From Zeimonas sp032027205 (GTDB lineage Bacteria > Pseudomonadota > Gammaproteobacteria > Burkholderiales > Burkholderiaceae_E), in NCBI GenBank assembly GCA_032027205.1, contig JAVSMN010000001.1, positions 1,178,001 through 1,242,000 on the forward strand: 64,000 bases of DNA, in the 5' to 3' direction. How positions within the stretch are numbered: position 1 is the first letter of the stretch; every line of letters starts with the position of its first letter. The notes beneath the pieces were generated by a model that saw only the letters and a program-made list of their open reading frames with translations, did no database searches and was not told where the DNA came from. Below are positions 26,373 to 35,639 of the stretch, piece by piece. The translations under genes were made by a program, and so were the position numbers.

Positions 26373-26378
26373 TATAAT
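26373..26378 (+). promoter_or_regulatory. -10 element of ispB
   Basis: A perfect TATAAT lies 20 bp before the ispB start codon. The expected -35 position falls in the rplU -35 hexamer region, which reads poorly on the plus strand, so the divergent promoters share DNA and may compete. Confidence 0.5.
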
Positions 26379-26398
26379 CGACGCAACCCTCCGCGCCG

Positions 26399-27382
26399 AT
26401 GAAGCCCCTCGAACTCTTCCCCGTCCTCGCGTCGGACCTCGCCGAGACCGACCGCGTCATTCGCGAGCGGCTGGGTTCCGAGGTGCCGCTGATCCGCAAC
26501 GTAGGCGACTACATCATTGGCGCTGGCGGCAAGCGCATGCGTCCGCTGCTCGTGCTGCTGGTCGCGCGCGCACTCGGACGGGGCAGCGATGAACGCGCGT
26601 TCCTGCTCGCCGCAGTGGTCGAGTTCATCCACACGGCCACGCTGCTGCACGACGACGTCGTCGACGAATCGGACCTGCGGCGCGGCCGCCAGACGGCCAA
26701 CGCGGTATTCGGCAACGCGGCGTCGGTGCTCGTCGGCGACTTCCTCTACTCGCGCTCGTTCCAGATGATGGTCGACCTCGACGACATGCGCGTGATGAAG
26801 GTGCTCGCCGACGCCACCAACACGATCGCCGAAGGCGAGGTGCTGCAGCTGCTGAACTGCAACGACCCCGACACCGACGAGACGCGCTACATGCAGGTGA
26901 TCCGCTACAAGACGGCGCGCCTGTTCGAAGCCGCATCGCAGCTCGGCGCGATGCTCTGCAAGGCGCCGCCCGGCGCGGAGGCCGCCGCCGCCGAATACGG
27001 CCGGCGCCTGGGCACCGCGTTCCAGCTGATCGACGACGTGCTCGACTACTCGGGCATCACCGGCGACATCGGCAAGCAGGTCGGCACCGACCTGCGCGAA
27101 GGCAAGCCCACGCTGCCGCTGATCCACGTGATGGAGCAGGGAACGCCGGCCGAGCGCGCGCTCGTTCGCGAAGCGATCGAGCAGGGCTCCACCGACCAGT
27201 TCGAGCCGATCCTCGAAGCGGTTCATCGCACCGGGGCGCTCGACTACACGCGCCAGCGTGCCCGCGAGGAGGCGCAGGCCGCGCGCGACGCAGTGGGCGC
27301 GATGCTGCCGCCGTCGGCCGCTTCCGTGTACCGCGACGCGCTGCTATACTTGACGGCTTACTCGATCGAGCGCGACCACTGA
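26399..27382 (+). CDS. ispB: Octaprenyl (polyprenyl) diphosphate synthase
   Basis: The 327-aa enzyme elongates farnesyl diphosphate with isopentenyl units to make the ubiquinone side chain. The first Asp-rich motif is LLHDDVVDE (Asp 85, 86 and 89) and the second LIDDVLDYSG near 216. GGKRMRP near residue 44 binds diphosphate. It is divergent from rplU, as in other betaproteobacteria, and is followed by tRNA-Pro. Its chain length (octaprenyl) is inferred from the family. Confidence 0.95.
   Translation: MKPLELFPVLASDLAETDRVIRERLGSEVPLIRNVGDYIIGAGGKRMRPLLVLLVARALGRGSDERAFLLAAVVEFIHTATLLHDDVVDESDLRRGRQTANAVFGNAASVLVGDFLYSRSFQMMVDLDDMRVMKVLADATNTIAEGEVLQLLNCNDPDTDETRYMQVIRYKTARLFEAASQLGAMLCKAPPGAEAAAAEYGRRLGTAFQLIDDVLDYSGITGDIGKQVGTDLREGKPTLPLIHVMEQGTPAERALVREAIEQGSTDQFEPILEAVHRTGALDYTRQRAREEAQAARDAVGAMLPPSAASVYRDALLYLTAYSIERDH
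27322..27350 (+). promoter_or_regulatory. Possible tRNA-Pro promoter inside the ispB 3' end
   Basis: TATACT (27345-27350, five of six matches to the -10 consensus) lies 17 bp after a weak TTCCGT. It is about 150 bp upstream of the tRNA gene, so a primary transcript would have a long leader. The -35 is poor. Confidence 0.25.
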
Positions 27383-27499
27383 AACCGGTGGTGCGGAGAG
27401 CGGCCGAATCCCGACCATGGGCCGCCTCTTCGGCGCGAGGCGGGTGCGAATCGCCGCTTCCCTGCCGGGCTCTACCCGGCCTTCACCGGAAGTGCATCG
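27383..27499. other. Short gap before tRNA-Pro
   Basis: No gene is seen. The region holds a GC-rich inverted repeat (GCCGCCTC...GAGGCGG, about 27421-27444) that could end ispB transcription or fold in the tRNA leader. Confidence 0.4.
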
Positions 27500-27576
27500 C
27501 GGGGTGTAGCTTAGCCTGGTAGAGCGCTACGTTCGGGACGTAGAGGCCGGAGGTTCGAATCCTCTCACCCCGACCA
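27500..27576 (+). tRNA. tRNA-Pro (anticodon CGG)
   Basis: The 77-nt cloverleaf includes an encoded CCA. The acceptor stem pairs CGGGGTG with CACCCCG, the anticodon stem is CTACG/CGTAG with loop TTCGGGA (anticodon CGG, codon CCG), and the T loop is TTCGAAT. It lies between ispB and the convergent outer-membrane-factor gene. CCG is a frequent proline codon in such GC-rich genomes. Confidence 0.97.
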
Positions 27577-27654
27577 GAACTCTTACTGCATTCTCCCGCG
27601 CTCACTTCGCCAGTCGCTCTGCGCACCGGCGCACGCCCCGATCGCAGCGAGCAA

Positions 27655-29010
27655 TCAGTACTCCGGCTCGAAATCCCACAGTCGATGCCCATCGAGCAAG
27701 AGCCGCGCGCGGCTCTCGAGCGCGTCCACCTGCACGCCCTGCGCACGCAGCGCCGCATCGAGCGCCAGGCGCCGCGCCCGCAGCACTTCGGCGAGATCGG
27801 CCTGGCCCAACTCGCGAGCACGGGCGACGCGTTCGGCGGCGCTCGCCTGCAGTTGCGCGCTGCGCTGGGCTGACTGCCAACGGGCGACACCCGAGCGTGC
27901 CGCCGACAGCAGCGACGCGACTTCGGCATCGATCTGACGGCGCTGCGCTTCGGCGCGTTGCCCGAGCGCTGCGGCACGCGCGAGGCTCGCATCCGCCTGC
28001 GCGCGGCGCGCCTCGCCGCCGAAGGGTATCGACACGAAGGCGCCGAGGATGCGCTCGCCCCCTGCCCGCTCGCTGCCGTACTGCACGCCCACCGTCGGAT
28101 CCGGCCGGCGATCGGCGAGCGCGCGCTGCGCTGCGGTGCGCGCGCTGGCCGCAGCAGCCTGCGCACCGCGCAGCGCATGGTTCTCCTCGAGCGCGCGCCG
28201 CGCGAGCGCGGCAAGGTCTTCCGCGGGCTCGGGCGGCTCGGGCAGCGCCTGCGGCGGCACGGCGTCGGCGAGCGCCGGGAACTCGCGGGCGAGCGTGATC
28301 GCCGCGCGCTCGGCCAGGTCTGCCGCGACGCGCCGTGCCGCCTCGGCCTGCTCGGCGTCGGCTGCCGCCTGCATCTCGTCGAGTCGCGACGCGTCGCCGA
28401 GCTCGCGCCGACGCGCGACGCCGGCGGCTTCGCGGGTTGCCAGTTCGGCCTGATTGGCGAGCAGTTGCGCGCTGTGCCGCTCGCGCAGCATCGCGTACCA
28501 GAGCGCGAGCATCCGCCGCGACGCCTCGTGCCGCGCATCACCCAGCGCGATCTCGGCCTCGGCGATGCGCTCGGCACCGAGCTGGCGATCGAGCTCGGCC
28601 TTTCCCGGCAGCCGCACGCCACGCTCGAGCGACAGGCTCCACTCGTTGAAGCGATCGTTGGCGCCCACCTCGTGCACGCGGCGGCGCTGGTAATCGGCGC
28701 GCGTGGACCATTCGTGCGGACCCACGACGAGCCGACGTCGTTCGGCAAGCGCCGCTTCGAGCAGCGCAGCGGCGGCATGCACGTCGGGCGCATCGGTGAT
28801 CGCGGCGCGTACACGCTCGGCGGGCGGCAGCTCGGGCGGATACGAATCGTTCGGGGAAGCCACTCCCGGCGCCAAAGCCGATTCTGCCGCCGGAGCGGTC
28901 TGCGCAGATTGCATCGGCGCCTGCGGCGCCACCTCTGCGAACGAAGGGCCGGATGCGGCGGCTCCGAGCAGCGCAACGGCCAGCGCCGGGCCAAGCAGCG
29001 TCCGCTTCAC
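27655..29010 (-). CDS. Outer-membrane efflux protein (TolC/CzcC family)
   Basis: The 451-aa protein has a signal peptide (about residues 1-25) and long Ala/Arg/Leu-rich helices with two repeated OEP domains (about 170-250 and 265-440), typical of TolC-family channels. I chose GTG at 29010 because it overlaps the DUF3240 stop by 4 bp (GTGA) and is directly followed by the signal peptide; the open frame to 29382 is not coding upstream. It is the last gene of the RND efflux operon and forms its outer-membrane exit duct. Confidence 0.85.
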   Translation of the reverse strand: MKRTLLGPALAVALLGAAASGPSFAEVAPQAPMQSAQTAPAAESALAPGVASPNDSYPPELPPAERVRAAITDAPDVHAAAALLEAALAERRRLVVGPHEWSTRADYQRRRVHEVGANDRFNEWSLSLERGVRLPGKAELDRQLGAERIAEAEIALGDARHEASRRMLALWYAMLRERHSAQLLANQAELATREAAGVARRRELGDASRLDEMQAAADAEQAEAARRVAADLAERAAITLAREFPALADAVPPQALPEPPEPAEDLAALARRALEENHALRGAQAAAASARTAAQRALADRRPDPTVGVQYGSERAGGERILGAFVSIPFGGEARRAQADASLARAAALGQRAEAQRRQIDAEVASLLSAARSGVARWQSAQRSAQLQASAAERVARARELGQADLAEVLRARRLALDAALRAQGVQVDALESRARLLLDGHRLWDFEPEY

Positions 29011-29378
29011 CGCGGCGCCCCGGTCGTCATACGCGCGACCAGCGTTCCTGATTCGATCATGGGACAGATCCAGTAGTAGACGTTCGCATCGCCCAGCGAC
29101 CCGCGCAGGCGATCGAGCAACGCATGCGCGGCCTTCTCCTCCACCGCAAGCTCGAAGCGAACACGTCGGCCGCGTCCCCGCACGCGCTCGCTCGCCGCCT
29201 CGAACCGCAGGTCGGCGCCGTGGCCGGAAGCGGCACTGGAGGTGAAGCCGCTGGCGAGTTCGGGCGACTCGAGCAGCAGATCCGCGATGTTCTCCTCGAG
29301 CGTGGCGGCAGCGATCAGCGTGAGCAGCACGACGGATTGCGTCGACGCGCAACTCGATCGATCCGGTCGTTCGGTCAT
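29007..29378 (-). CDS. DUF3240 family protein
   Basis: The 123-aa protein has VVLLTLIAAATLEENIADLLLESPEL near its N-terminus, with GFTS, and later YYWICPMIESG, matching DUF3240. These small ferredoxin-like-fold proteins are typically encoded beside CusA/CzcA-type pumps. Its start overlaps the pump stop by 4 bp (ATGA) and its end overlaps the outer-membrane gene by 4 bp, indicating translational coupling. A regulatory or metal-sensing role resembling PII-like proteins is conjecture. Confidence 0.8.
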   Translation of the reverse strand: MTERPDRSSCASTQSVVLLTLIAAATLEENIADLLLESPELASGFTSSAASGHGADLRFEAASERVRGRGRRVRFELAVEEKAAHALLDRLRGSLGDANVYYWICPMIESGTLVARMTTGAPR

Positions 29379-32300
29379 TCAACGGTCTCCACGACGGCGC
29401 GATCGGTCGGACGTGGCGCGCTCGCCGCGGCGGGCGATTCGTCGTCGCGCTTCTTCGCGCCCATCTTGACGCCCTTCTCCACGCCGAAGCGCCGGAACAG
29501 GATCGGAAAGAGCAGCAACGTCAACAGCGTCGACGTCGCCAGCCCACCGATGACGACGATCGCCAGCGGCCGCTGGATCTCCGAGCCCGGACCGGTGGCG
29601 AACAGTAGCGGCACCAGTCCGAACGCCGCAATCGACGCCGTCATCAGCACCGGGCGCAGACGCCGGCGCGAACCTTCGATGACGACCTGCTCGATCGGGA
29701 TGCGGTGGTCGAGCAACTGGTTGAAATGCGCGACGAGCACGACTCCGTTGAGCACCGCGATGCCGAGCAGCGCGATGAATCCCACCGAGGCCGGCACCGA
29801 CAGGTATTCCCCCGCGGCGAGCAGCGCGAACACGCCGCCGACCATCGCGAAGGGCACGTTCGCCAATACGAGCGCGGCCTGCCGCACCGAGTGGAAGGTC
29901 GAGAACAGCAGCAGGAAGATCAGCAGCAACGCCACCGGCACGACGATGGCCAGGCGCGCCGCCGCGCGCTGCTGGTTCTCGAACTGGCCGCTCCATTCGA
30001 TCCGGTAGCCGGTCGGCAGCGTCACCTCGGAAGCGATGCGCGCACGCGCTTCGTCGACGAAGCCGACGAGGTCTCGTCCACGCACGTTGGTGCGGATGGT
30101 CGCGTAGCGCGCGGCGTTCTCGCGCTCGATCTTCACCGGCCCGTCGACGCGCTCGATCTGCGCGACCGCCGACACCGGCACCGCCTTGCCGTCGGGCAGC
30201 GCGATGCGCAGGTCGCCGAAACGCGCGGCGCTCGCGCGCACATCCTCGCCGGCGCGCAGCAGGATCGGCACGCGCCAGCCCGCCTCCATCACGGCGCCCG
30301 CCGGTTGACCCTCGATCAGCGCGCGCAGGCTCGCCTGCAGTTCGTCCACCGACAGCCCCAGGCGTCCGGCGGCGAGGCGGTCGATGCGCACCTGCAGGTA
30401 TTGCACGCCCTCGTTGCGTGCGGTGAAGACGTCCTCGGAGCCGGGGATCGCGACGAGCAACGACTCGATGCGCGAGGCGAGCGAGCCCAGTTCGCCGAGG
30501 TCGGGCCCGAATACCTTGATCGCCACGTCACCGCGCACGCCGGTGAGCATCTCCGAGATGCGCATCTCGATCGGCTGCGTGAACGACGCCTCCAAGCCCG
30601 GAAATTCGTCGGTTACCTTGCGCAGCTCGTCGACGAGCCAGGCCTTGTCGGGCACGCGCCACTCGGCGATCGGCTTCAGCACGAGAAAGCCGTCGGTCTC
30701 GTTCAGTCCCATCGGGTCCAGGCCGAGCTCGTCGGAGCCCGACCGCGCGACGATGCTGCGCACCTCGGGCACCTGGTCGAGGATCGCGCGCTGCACGCGC
30801 GCATCGACGGCGATCGTCTGCGCGAGGCTGATCGACGGCAGCTTCTCGAGCTGCATGATCACGTCGCCCTCGTCCATCGTCGGCATGAAGCTTTTGCCCA
30901 GCAGCGTGTACGCGCCGCCGGCGGCGACGAGCAGCGCGATCGCGACGGCGACGACGGTCTTCGCGTGCCGCAGCGACCAGCCGAGAACCGGCACGTACAG
31001 CGCGTCCAGCTTGCGCGCGAGCCACGGCATGTGCGCATCGCGCCGATGCAGCAGCAGCGACGCAAGCACCGGAATGACGGTGAGCGCGAGCACGAGCGAA
31101 GTCGACAGCGCATAGACGATCGAAAGCGCCACCGGGACGAAGAGCTTGCCTTCGAGCCCCTGCAGCGACAGCAGCGGCACGAAGACGATGACGATGATCG
31201 CCACGCCCGAGACGACCGGCACGGCAACCTCGCGCACCGCGCGATAGACGACGTGCAGCATCGGCAGCCGCCGCTGCGCGCCGCCCTCGCCCAGGCGGCT
31301 CTCGATGTTCTCGACGACGACCACCGCGCCGTCGACCAGCAGCCCGATCGCGATCGCCAGTCCGCCCAGGCTCATCAGGTTGGCCGACAGGCCCGTGTAG
31401 CGCATCAGCACGAAGGTGCCCAGCGCGGCCAGCGGCAGCGTCAACGCGACGACCAGCGCCGCGCGCAGGTTGCCGAGGAACGCGAGCAGCAGCGCGAGCA
31501 CGAGCACGATCGCCTCGAGCAGCGCCTTCGACACCGTGCCGACCGCACGATCGACGAGCGCCGAGCGGTCGTAGAAGGGACGGATCGTGGTGCCTTCGGG
31601 CAGCGACGGCGCGAGCGCCGCGAGGCGCTGCTTCACGCCGCCGATCACCTGCTGCGCGTTGGCGCCGCGCAGGCCGAGCACGATTCCCTCGACGGCCTCC
31701 GCACCATCGCGCGTGACCGCACCGTAGCGCGTGAGGCTGCCGATGCGAACGTCGGCGACGTCGGACACGCGCACCGGCACCTCGCCGGGCGTCGCGATGA
31801 CGATCGCGCCGAGATCGGCGACGCTGCCGATCGCGCCCTCGGTGCGCACGATCATCACTTCCTCGCCCTCGACGATGCGACCGGCGCCGTCGTTGCGGTT
31901 GTTGCGCTCGATCGCACCGCGCAGGTCCTCGAGGCCCAGGCCGCGGATCGCCAGCAGCTGCGGGTTCGGCACCACCTCGTAGGTGCGCACGAAACCGCCG
32001 AGGCTGTTGACGTCGGCGACGCCGCGCACGGTTCGCAGCTGTGGGCGCACGACGCGATCGAGCAGCGTGCGTTTCTGCTCGAGCGGGAGCGGTCCCTCGA
32101 TGGTGAACATGAACAGGTCGCTCAGCGGCGTGGTGATCGGCGCCAGCCCGCCGCTCGCCTGCGAGGGCAGCAGTTCGCTCGCCGAGGCGAAGCGTTCGGC
32201 CACCTGCTGACGCGCCCAGTAGATGTCGGTGCCGTCGTCGAAGTCGACGGTGATGTCGGTGATGCCGTATTTCGACACTGCACGCAGCAGCCGCTGGCGC

Positions 32301-32530
32301 GAGATGCCGAGCAGCTCCTGCTCGATCGGGATCGTGATGCGGCTTTCGACCTCCTCGGGCGTCATGCCGGGCGCCTTGACGATGATCTTGACCTGCGTGG
32401 TCGAGACGTCGGGAAAGGCGTCGATCGGCAGCTCGCGCAATGCGACGACGCCTGCGCCGACCAGCAGCGCGGTCAGCACGAGCACGAGCAGGCGCTGCGT
32501 CAGCGAGAAGTCGACGATGCGGGCGAGCAT
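29375..32530 (-). CDS. Heavy-metal efflux RND pump (CusA/CzcA family)
   Basis: The 1051-aa inner-membrane pump has twelve TM segments and two large periplasmic loops. The N-terminus (MLARIVDFSLTQRLLVLVL) and GLLVDGAVVVVEN in TM4 are typical of the HME-RND subfamily, and FPDVSTTQVKI starts the porter domain. It expels metal ions or drugs by proton antiport, with the adaptor encoded 10 bp upstream and the outer-membrane protein downstream. The metal cannot be told from sequence alone. No regulator adjoins the operon. Confidence 0.93.
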   Translation of the reverse strand: MLARIVDFSLTQRLLVLVLTALLVGAGVVALRELPIDAFPDVSTTQVKIIVKAPGMTPEEVESRITIPIEQELLGISRQRLLRAVSKYGITDITVDFDDGTDIYWARQQVAERFASASELLPSQASGGLAPITTPLSDLFMFTIEGPLPLEQKRTLLDRVVRPQLRTVRGVADVNSLGGFVRTYEVVPNPQLLAIRGLGLEDLRGAIERNNRNDGAGRIVEGEEVMIVRTEGAIGSVADLGAIVIATPGEVPVRVSDVADVRIGSLTRYGAVTRDGAEAVEGIVLGLRGANAQQVIGGVKQRLAALAPSLPEGTTIRPFYDRSALVDRAVGTVSKALLEAIVLVLALLLAFLGNLRAALVVALTLPLAALGTFVLMRYTGLSANLMSLGGLAIAIGLLVDGAVVVVENIESRLGEGGAQRRLPMLHVVYRAVREVAVPVVSGVAIIVIVFVPLLSLQGLEGKLFVPVALSIVYALSTSLVLALTVIPVLASLLLHRRDAHMPWLARKLDALYVPVLGWSLRHAKTVVAVAIALLVAAGGAYTLLGKSFMPTMDEGDVIMQLEKLPSISLAQTIAVDARVQRAILDQVPEVRSIVARSGSDELGLDPMGLNETDGFLVLKPIAEWRVPDKAWLVDELRKVTDEFPGLEASFTQPIEMRISEMLTGVRGDVAIKVFGPDLGELGSLASRIESLLVAIPGSEDVFTARNEGVQYLQVRIDRLAAGRLGLSVDELQASLRALIEGQPAGAVMEAGWRVPILLRAGEDVRASAARFGDLRIALPDGKAVPVSAVAQIERVDGPVKIERENAARYATIRTNVRGRDLVGFVDEARARIASEVTLPTGYRIEWSGQFENQQRAAARLAIVVPVALLLIFLLLFSTFHSVRQAALVLANVPFAMVGGVFALLAAGEYLSVPASVGFIALLGIAVLNGVVLVAHFNQLLDHRIPIEQVVIEGSRRRLRPVLMTASIAAFGLVPLLFATGPGSEIQRPLAIVVIGGLATSTLLTLLLFPILFRRFGVEKGVKMGAKKRDDESPAAASAPRPTDRAVVETVE

Positions 32531-32540
32531 CGGGGTCTCC

Positions 32541-33686
32541 TTACTTCACTGCGGAGCCGGGCGTCGCAGCGGGCGCCGGCGCGCCGAGCGCGGCCTTCAG
32601 CTGGCTCGCGCCGCTGCCGACGACGGGTTCGCCGTCGCTCAGCGCAGCCTGGACGACGATATCGCGTCCGAGTTCGCCCAGCGGCACGGCGGGCACCGCG
32701 ACGTAGTTTTCGCCGCGCAGCACGAAGACCGCCGGTGCCGAACCGCCGGCGCCCAGGCGCACGAGCGCCGCCGCGGGCACCGCCCAGCTGCGCTCGCCCG
32801 ACGCGGCGGCTCTGCTCGCGTCGATCTCCGCCTCGACGTGCTGTCCGGGGCCGAGCGTCGTCGTCCCCGCGTCGAGCCGTGCACGCACCAGGACGGTCTG
32901 CGCATCACCGACCGCGCGCCCTACCGCGAGGACGCGCCCTGCCGCTCCGGCCTGCGGAACGTGCACGGCGGCGCCGACCGCGACGCGCGACGCCGCGGCG
33001 ATCGGCACGTCGATCTGCAGTTCGAGGGGATCCAGACGCGCGATGCGGAACAGCGTCGTGGCCGCGTCGATGCGCTGCCCAGGATGGACCTCCTGCGCCA
33101 GGACGACGCCAGAGATCGGCGCCACGAGCTCGAAGTTGCCGGCCGACAGCGGGCGCGCGCCGGACAGGGCGAGCAGGTTGCGCTTCTCGGCGAGCGCCGC
33201 TTGCGCCTGCCGATCGGCAGCGCGGCTCGCGTCCACGCGCGACTCGGCGACCAGCCCTTCGGCGAGCAGGCGCTCGTCGCGCGCCAGCGCCCGCTGCGAA
33301 CGCTCGCGCTCGGCGCCCGCCTGCGCGAGATCGCGCTGCAGCGCAAGCAGCTCCGCGCTGACCACCCGGGCCAGCGGCTGGCCTTCCTTCACCGTGTCGC
33401 CGACGCCGACGCGCACTTCGGTGACGAGACCGCCGATCGGCGTCGCGACGAAGCGCTGCTGCGCATTCGGCACCTGCACGTGTGCCGGCAGGTGGGAGAT
33501 GCGATCCGAGGAAGCCGCACGAGCAGGTACGGTCTCGATTCCGGCTGTGGCGAACTGCCGCGCCGGCAGCGACGGCGAATCGTGCGCGGCGAGCGCCTGC
33601 GAAGCGACGATCGCCGTGGCGGCGATCGTCGCCGCGCGCAGGATCCATCGGGAAGGGCGAGCAGGAAAAGAGCGGGAATGAGTCAT
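32541..33686 (-). CDS. RND efflux periplasmic adaptor (membrane fusion protein)
   Basis: The 381-aa protein has a signal peptide (about residues 1-33), a lipoyl/biotinyl half-motif split around a coiled-coil hairpin (about 95-190: TEVRVGVGDTVKEGQPL and later LVAPISGVVL) and beta-barrel domains typical of CusB/CzcB adaptors. The start MTHSRSFPAR at 33686 begins the signal peptide; the longer frame upstream is non-coding. It heads the operon. No His/Met-rich metal-binding N-terminus is evident. Confidence 0.9.
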   Translation of the reverse strand: MTHSRSFPARPSRWILRAATIAATAIVASQALAAHDSPSLPARQFATAGIETVPARAASSDRISHLPAHVQVPNAQQRFVATPIGGLVTEVRVGVGDTVKEGQPLARVVSAELLALQRDLAQAGAERERSQRALARDERLLAEGLVAESRVDASRAADRQAQAALAEKRNLLALSGARPLSAGNFELVAPISGVVLAQEVHPGQRIDAATTLFRIARLDPLELQIDVPIAAASRVAVGAAVHVPQAGAAGRVLAVGRAVGDAQTVLVRARLDAGTTTLGPGQHVEAEIDASRAAASGERSWAVPAAALVRLGAGGSAPAVFVLRGENYVAVPAVPLGELGRDIVVQAALSDGEPVVGSGASQLKAALGAPAPAATPGSAVK

Positions 33687-33851
33687 CGAAGCGCCTGGTT
33701 CCTCGCGTGTGCACGACGGTGCGCCAGACGGCGCCGCTTCGTCCGCTTCACGAACCGGACGAGTATTGTCGCAGAGCGCTGAATCGAAGCTGAACGCACG
33801 CACCGCGAAGGCGGCTGCGCTACGATCGGCCCGCAACCGACGGAGGAATCG

Positions 33852-35099
33852 ATGGACTTCGCCTACACCCCGAAAGTCGAGGAACTGCGCCGGCGCGTGC
33901 GCGACTTTCTCGACGATCACATCGTCCCGCGCATCGGCCAGTGGCGCGACGAGGTCCACGCCGGTCACTACCCGGTCTCGTTTCTCGAAGACCTGAAAGC
34001 GCTGGCGAAGTCCGAAGGCCTGTGGAACCTGTTCCTGCCGGCGCTGGCCGACGACGAGCCGGGCACGAGGTTGACCAACCTCGAATACGCGCCGCTCGCC
34101 GAAATCATGGGCCGCGTCTCGTGGTCTTCCGAGGTCTTCAACTGCAATGCGCCCGACACCGGCAACATGGAGTTGCTGCACATGTTCGCCACGCCGCAGC
34201 AGCGCGAGCGCTGGCTCGTTCCGCTGCTGAACGGGGAGATCCGCTCCGCTTTCGCGATGACCGAGCCCGACGTCGCCTCCTCCGACGCGACGAACATCAC
34301 GACGTCGATCCGCCGCGACGGCGACGACTACGTGATCGACGGACGCAAGTGGTTCATCACGAACGCAGCGCGCCCGAACTGCCGCATTCTCATCGTGATG
34401 GGCAAGACCGACCCCGAAGCGGAACGCCATCGCCAACAGACGATGGTCCTCGTGCCGATGGATACGCCCGGGGTCAATGTCGTGCGCAACATCACCACCG
34501 TCAACCACTTCGCGCCCGAAGGCCATTGCGAGATCGTCTTCCGCAACGCGCGCGTGCCGGTCTCGAATCGGCTCGGCGAAGAAGGCAGCGGATTCACGCT
34601 CGCGCAGGCGCGCCTCGGACCGGGACGCATCCACCACTGCATGCGCTCGATCGGCGCAGCCGAACTCGCGCTCGAACTGATGACCGAGCGTGCGCAGGAA
34701 CGCAAGACCTTCGGCAAATTCCTGTACCAGCACGGCAGTGTCGCCGAAGGGATCGCACGCTCGCGCATCGAGATCGACCAGGCGCGGCTGCTCGTGCTGA
34801 AAACGGCGTGGATGATCGACCGCGTCGGCGCGAAGGGCGCGCGCAAGGAAATCGCGATGATCAAGGCGCTCGTGCCGGTGATGCACACGACGGTCGTCGA
34901 CCGCGCGATGCAGGTCTTCGGCGCGATGGGCATCAGCCCCGACACGCCGCTGGCGGATTCGTGGACCTGGGGTCGCGCGCTGCGCTTCGCCGACGGGCCC
35001 GACGAAGTGCACCTGCAGTCGATCGCGCGCATGGAGATCGGCGCGAGCAAGGCGACGCTCGGGGCCACCGCGGCGTACCTGACGCCGCCGAAGCGCTGA
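33852..35099 (+). CDS. Acyl-CoA dehydrogenase (ACAD10/11-like)
   Basis: The 415-aa flavoenzyme has the signature AFAMTEPDVASSDATNI near residues 134-150, the FAD-contacting WFITNAA, and a C-terminal QVFGAMGISPDTPLADSWTWGRALRFADGPDEVH. The last segment resembles the ACAD10/11 branch rather than the classical short-chain enzymes. It would introduce an alpha-beta double bond into an acyl-CoA, passing electrons to ETF. It is divergent from the efflux operon and stands alone; SD GGAGG lies 5-6 nt upstream. Confidence 0.92.
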   Translation: MDFAYTPKVEELRRRVRDFLDDHIVPRIGQWRDEVHAGHYPVSFLEDLKALAKSEGLWNLFLPALADDEPGTRLTNLEYAPLAEIMGRVSWSSEVFNCNAPDTGNMELLHMFATPQQRERWLVPLLNGEIRSAFAMTEPDVASSDATNITTSIRRDGDDYVIDGRKWFITNAARPNCRILIVMGKTDPEAERHRQQTMVLVPMDTPGVNVVRNITTVNHFAPEGHCEIVFRNARVPVSNRLGEEGSGFTLAQARLGPGRIHHCMRSIGAAELALELMTERAQERKTFGKFLYQHGSVAEGIARSRIEIDQARLLVLKTAWMIDRVGAKGARKEIAMIKALVPVMHTTVVDRAMQVFGAMGISPDTPLADSWTWGRALRFADGPDEVHLQSIARMEIGASKATLGATAAYLTPPKR

Positions 35100-35639
35100 G
35101 AGGGAAGCGGGCGTAGGCGTTTCGCGGGTGCGGGCGCGGTTCGTCGGGTCGGCGCGGGCAAAGGCGCGGGTTGTTCGCGCAGCGAACAGCTCCGTCGCTA
35201 GCGGCGAACACCTACTACTTCAACGCGCATCGACGAACACCGATGGCCGTTCAACGAGCACTCGACGAATACTGATGGCCGACGAGCGTCCCGCCGCGAA
35301 CGGCAACTTCGAGAACCCGTATTGCTCGGACACCTGCCGTCCACGCCCGCCGAAATGCGCGGAATCTGCGCGTTCTTGCATGCACCTGAGGGATCGCCGG
35401 CCGCAAGGCGCGAATAGCAGACAATTCCGGCCGCGCCACCCGATGGGCGGACCGGAATGCGCCAAAAGCGCGCGCTCATCCGACCAACCCACGATTGCTT
35501 CGAGCGGCAGGCGGTAGCGGCTGAACCGACCACCGACGCTGCGTAGCGCGGATTGATGCCGCCGCCTCGCGTGCGCGGTCTCGCGCACGCGAGCCCACAC
35601 CATGCCGCGCGCCCCCGGCCTGCTGGCGCCTGCCCGCCC
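35100..35639. other. Convergent intergenic region with several hairpins and a short direct repeat
   Basis: These 540 bp separate two convergent genes and carry no convincing coding frame. A 20-bp near-repeat, TCGACGAA(C/T)AC(C/T)GATGGCCG, occurs at about 35229 and 35262. An interrupted inverted repeat spans 35424-35458 (ATTCCGG/CCGGAAT). A perfect 11-bp stem (CTCGCGTGCGC/GCGCACGCGAG) at 35566-35593 lies downstream of the thioesterase. None has a T run. Confidence 0.55.
35566..35593 (-). repeat. 11-bp perfect hairpin downstream of the thioesterase gene
   Basis: Arms CTCGCGTGCGC (35566-35576) and GCGCACGCGAG (35583-35593) flank a 6-nt loop. It lies about 45 bp past the stop of the minus-strand thioesterase gene. 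It could end or stabilise that transcript, but no U tract follows. Confidence 0.5.

Noticed and set aside
29705..33361. A 1218-codon plus-strand open frame opposite the RND pump
   Set aside because: Arg/His/Asp-rich composition typical of antisense frames; the minus-strand pump and adaptor have clear motifs.
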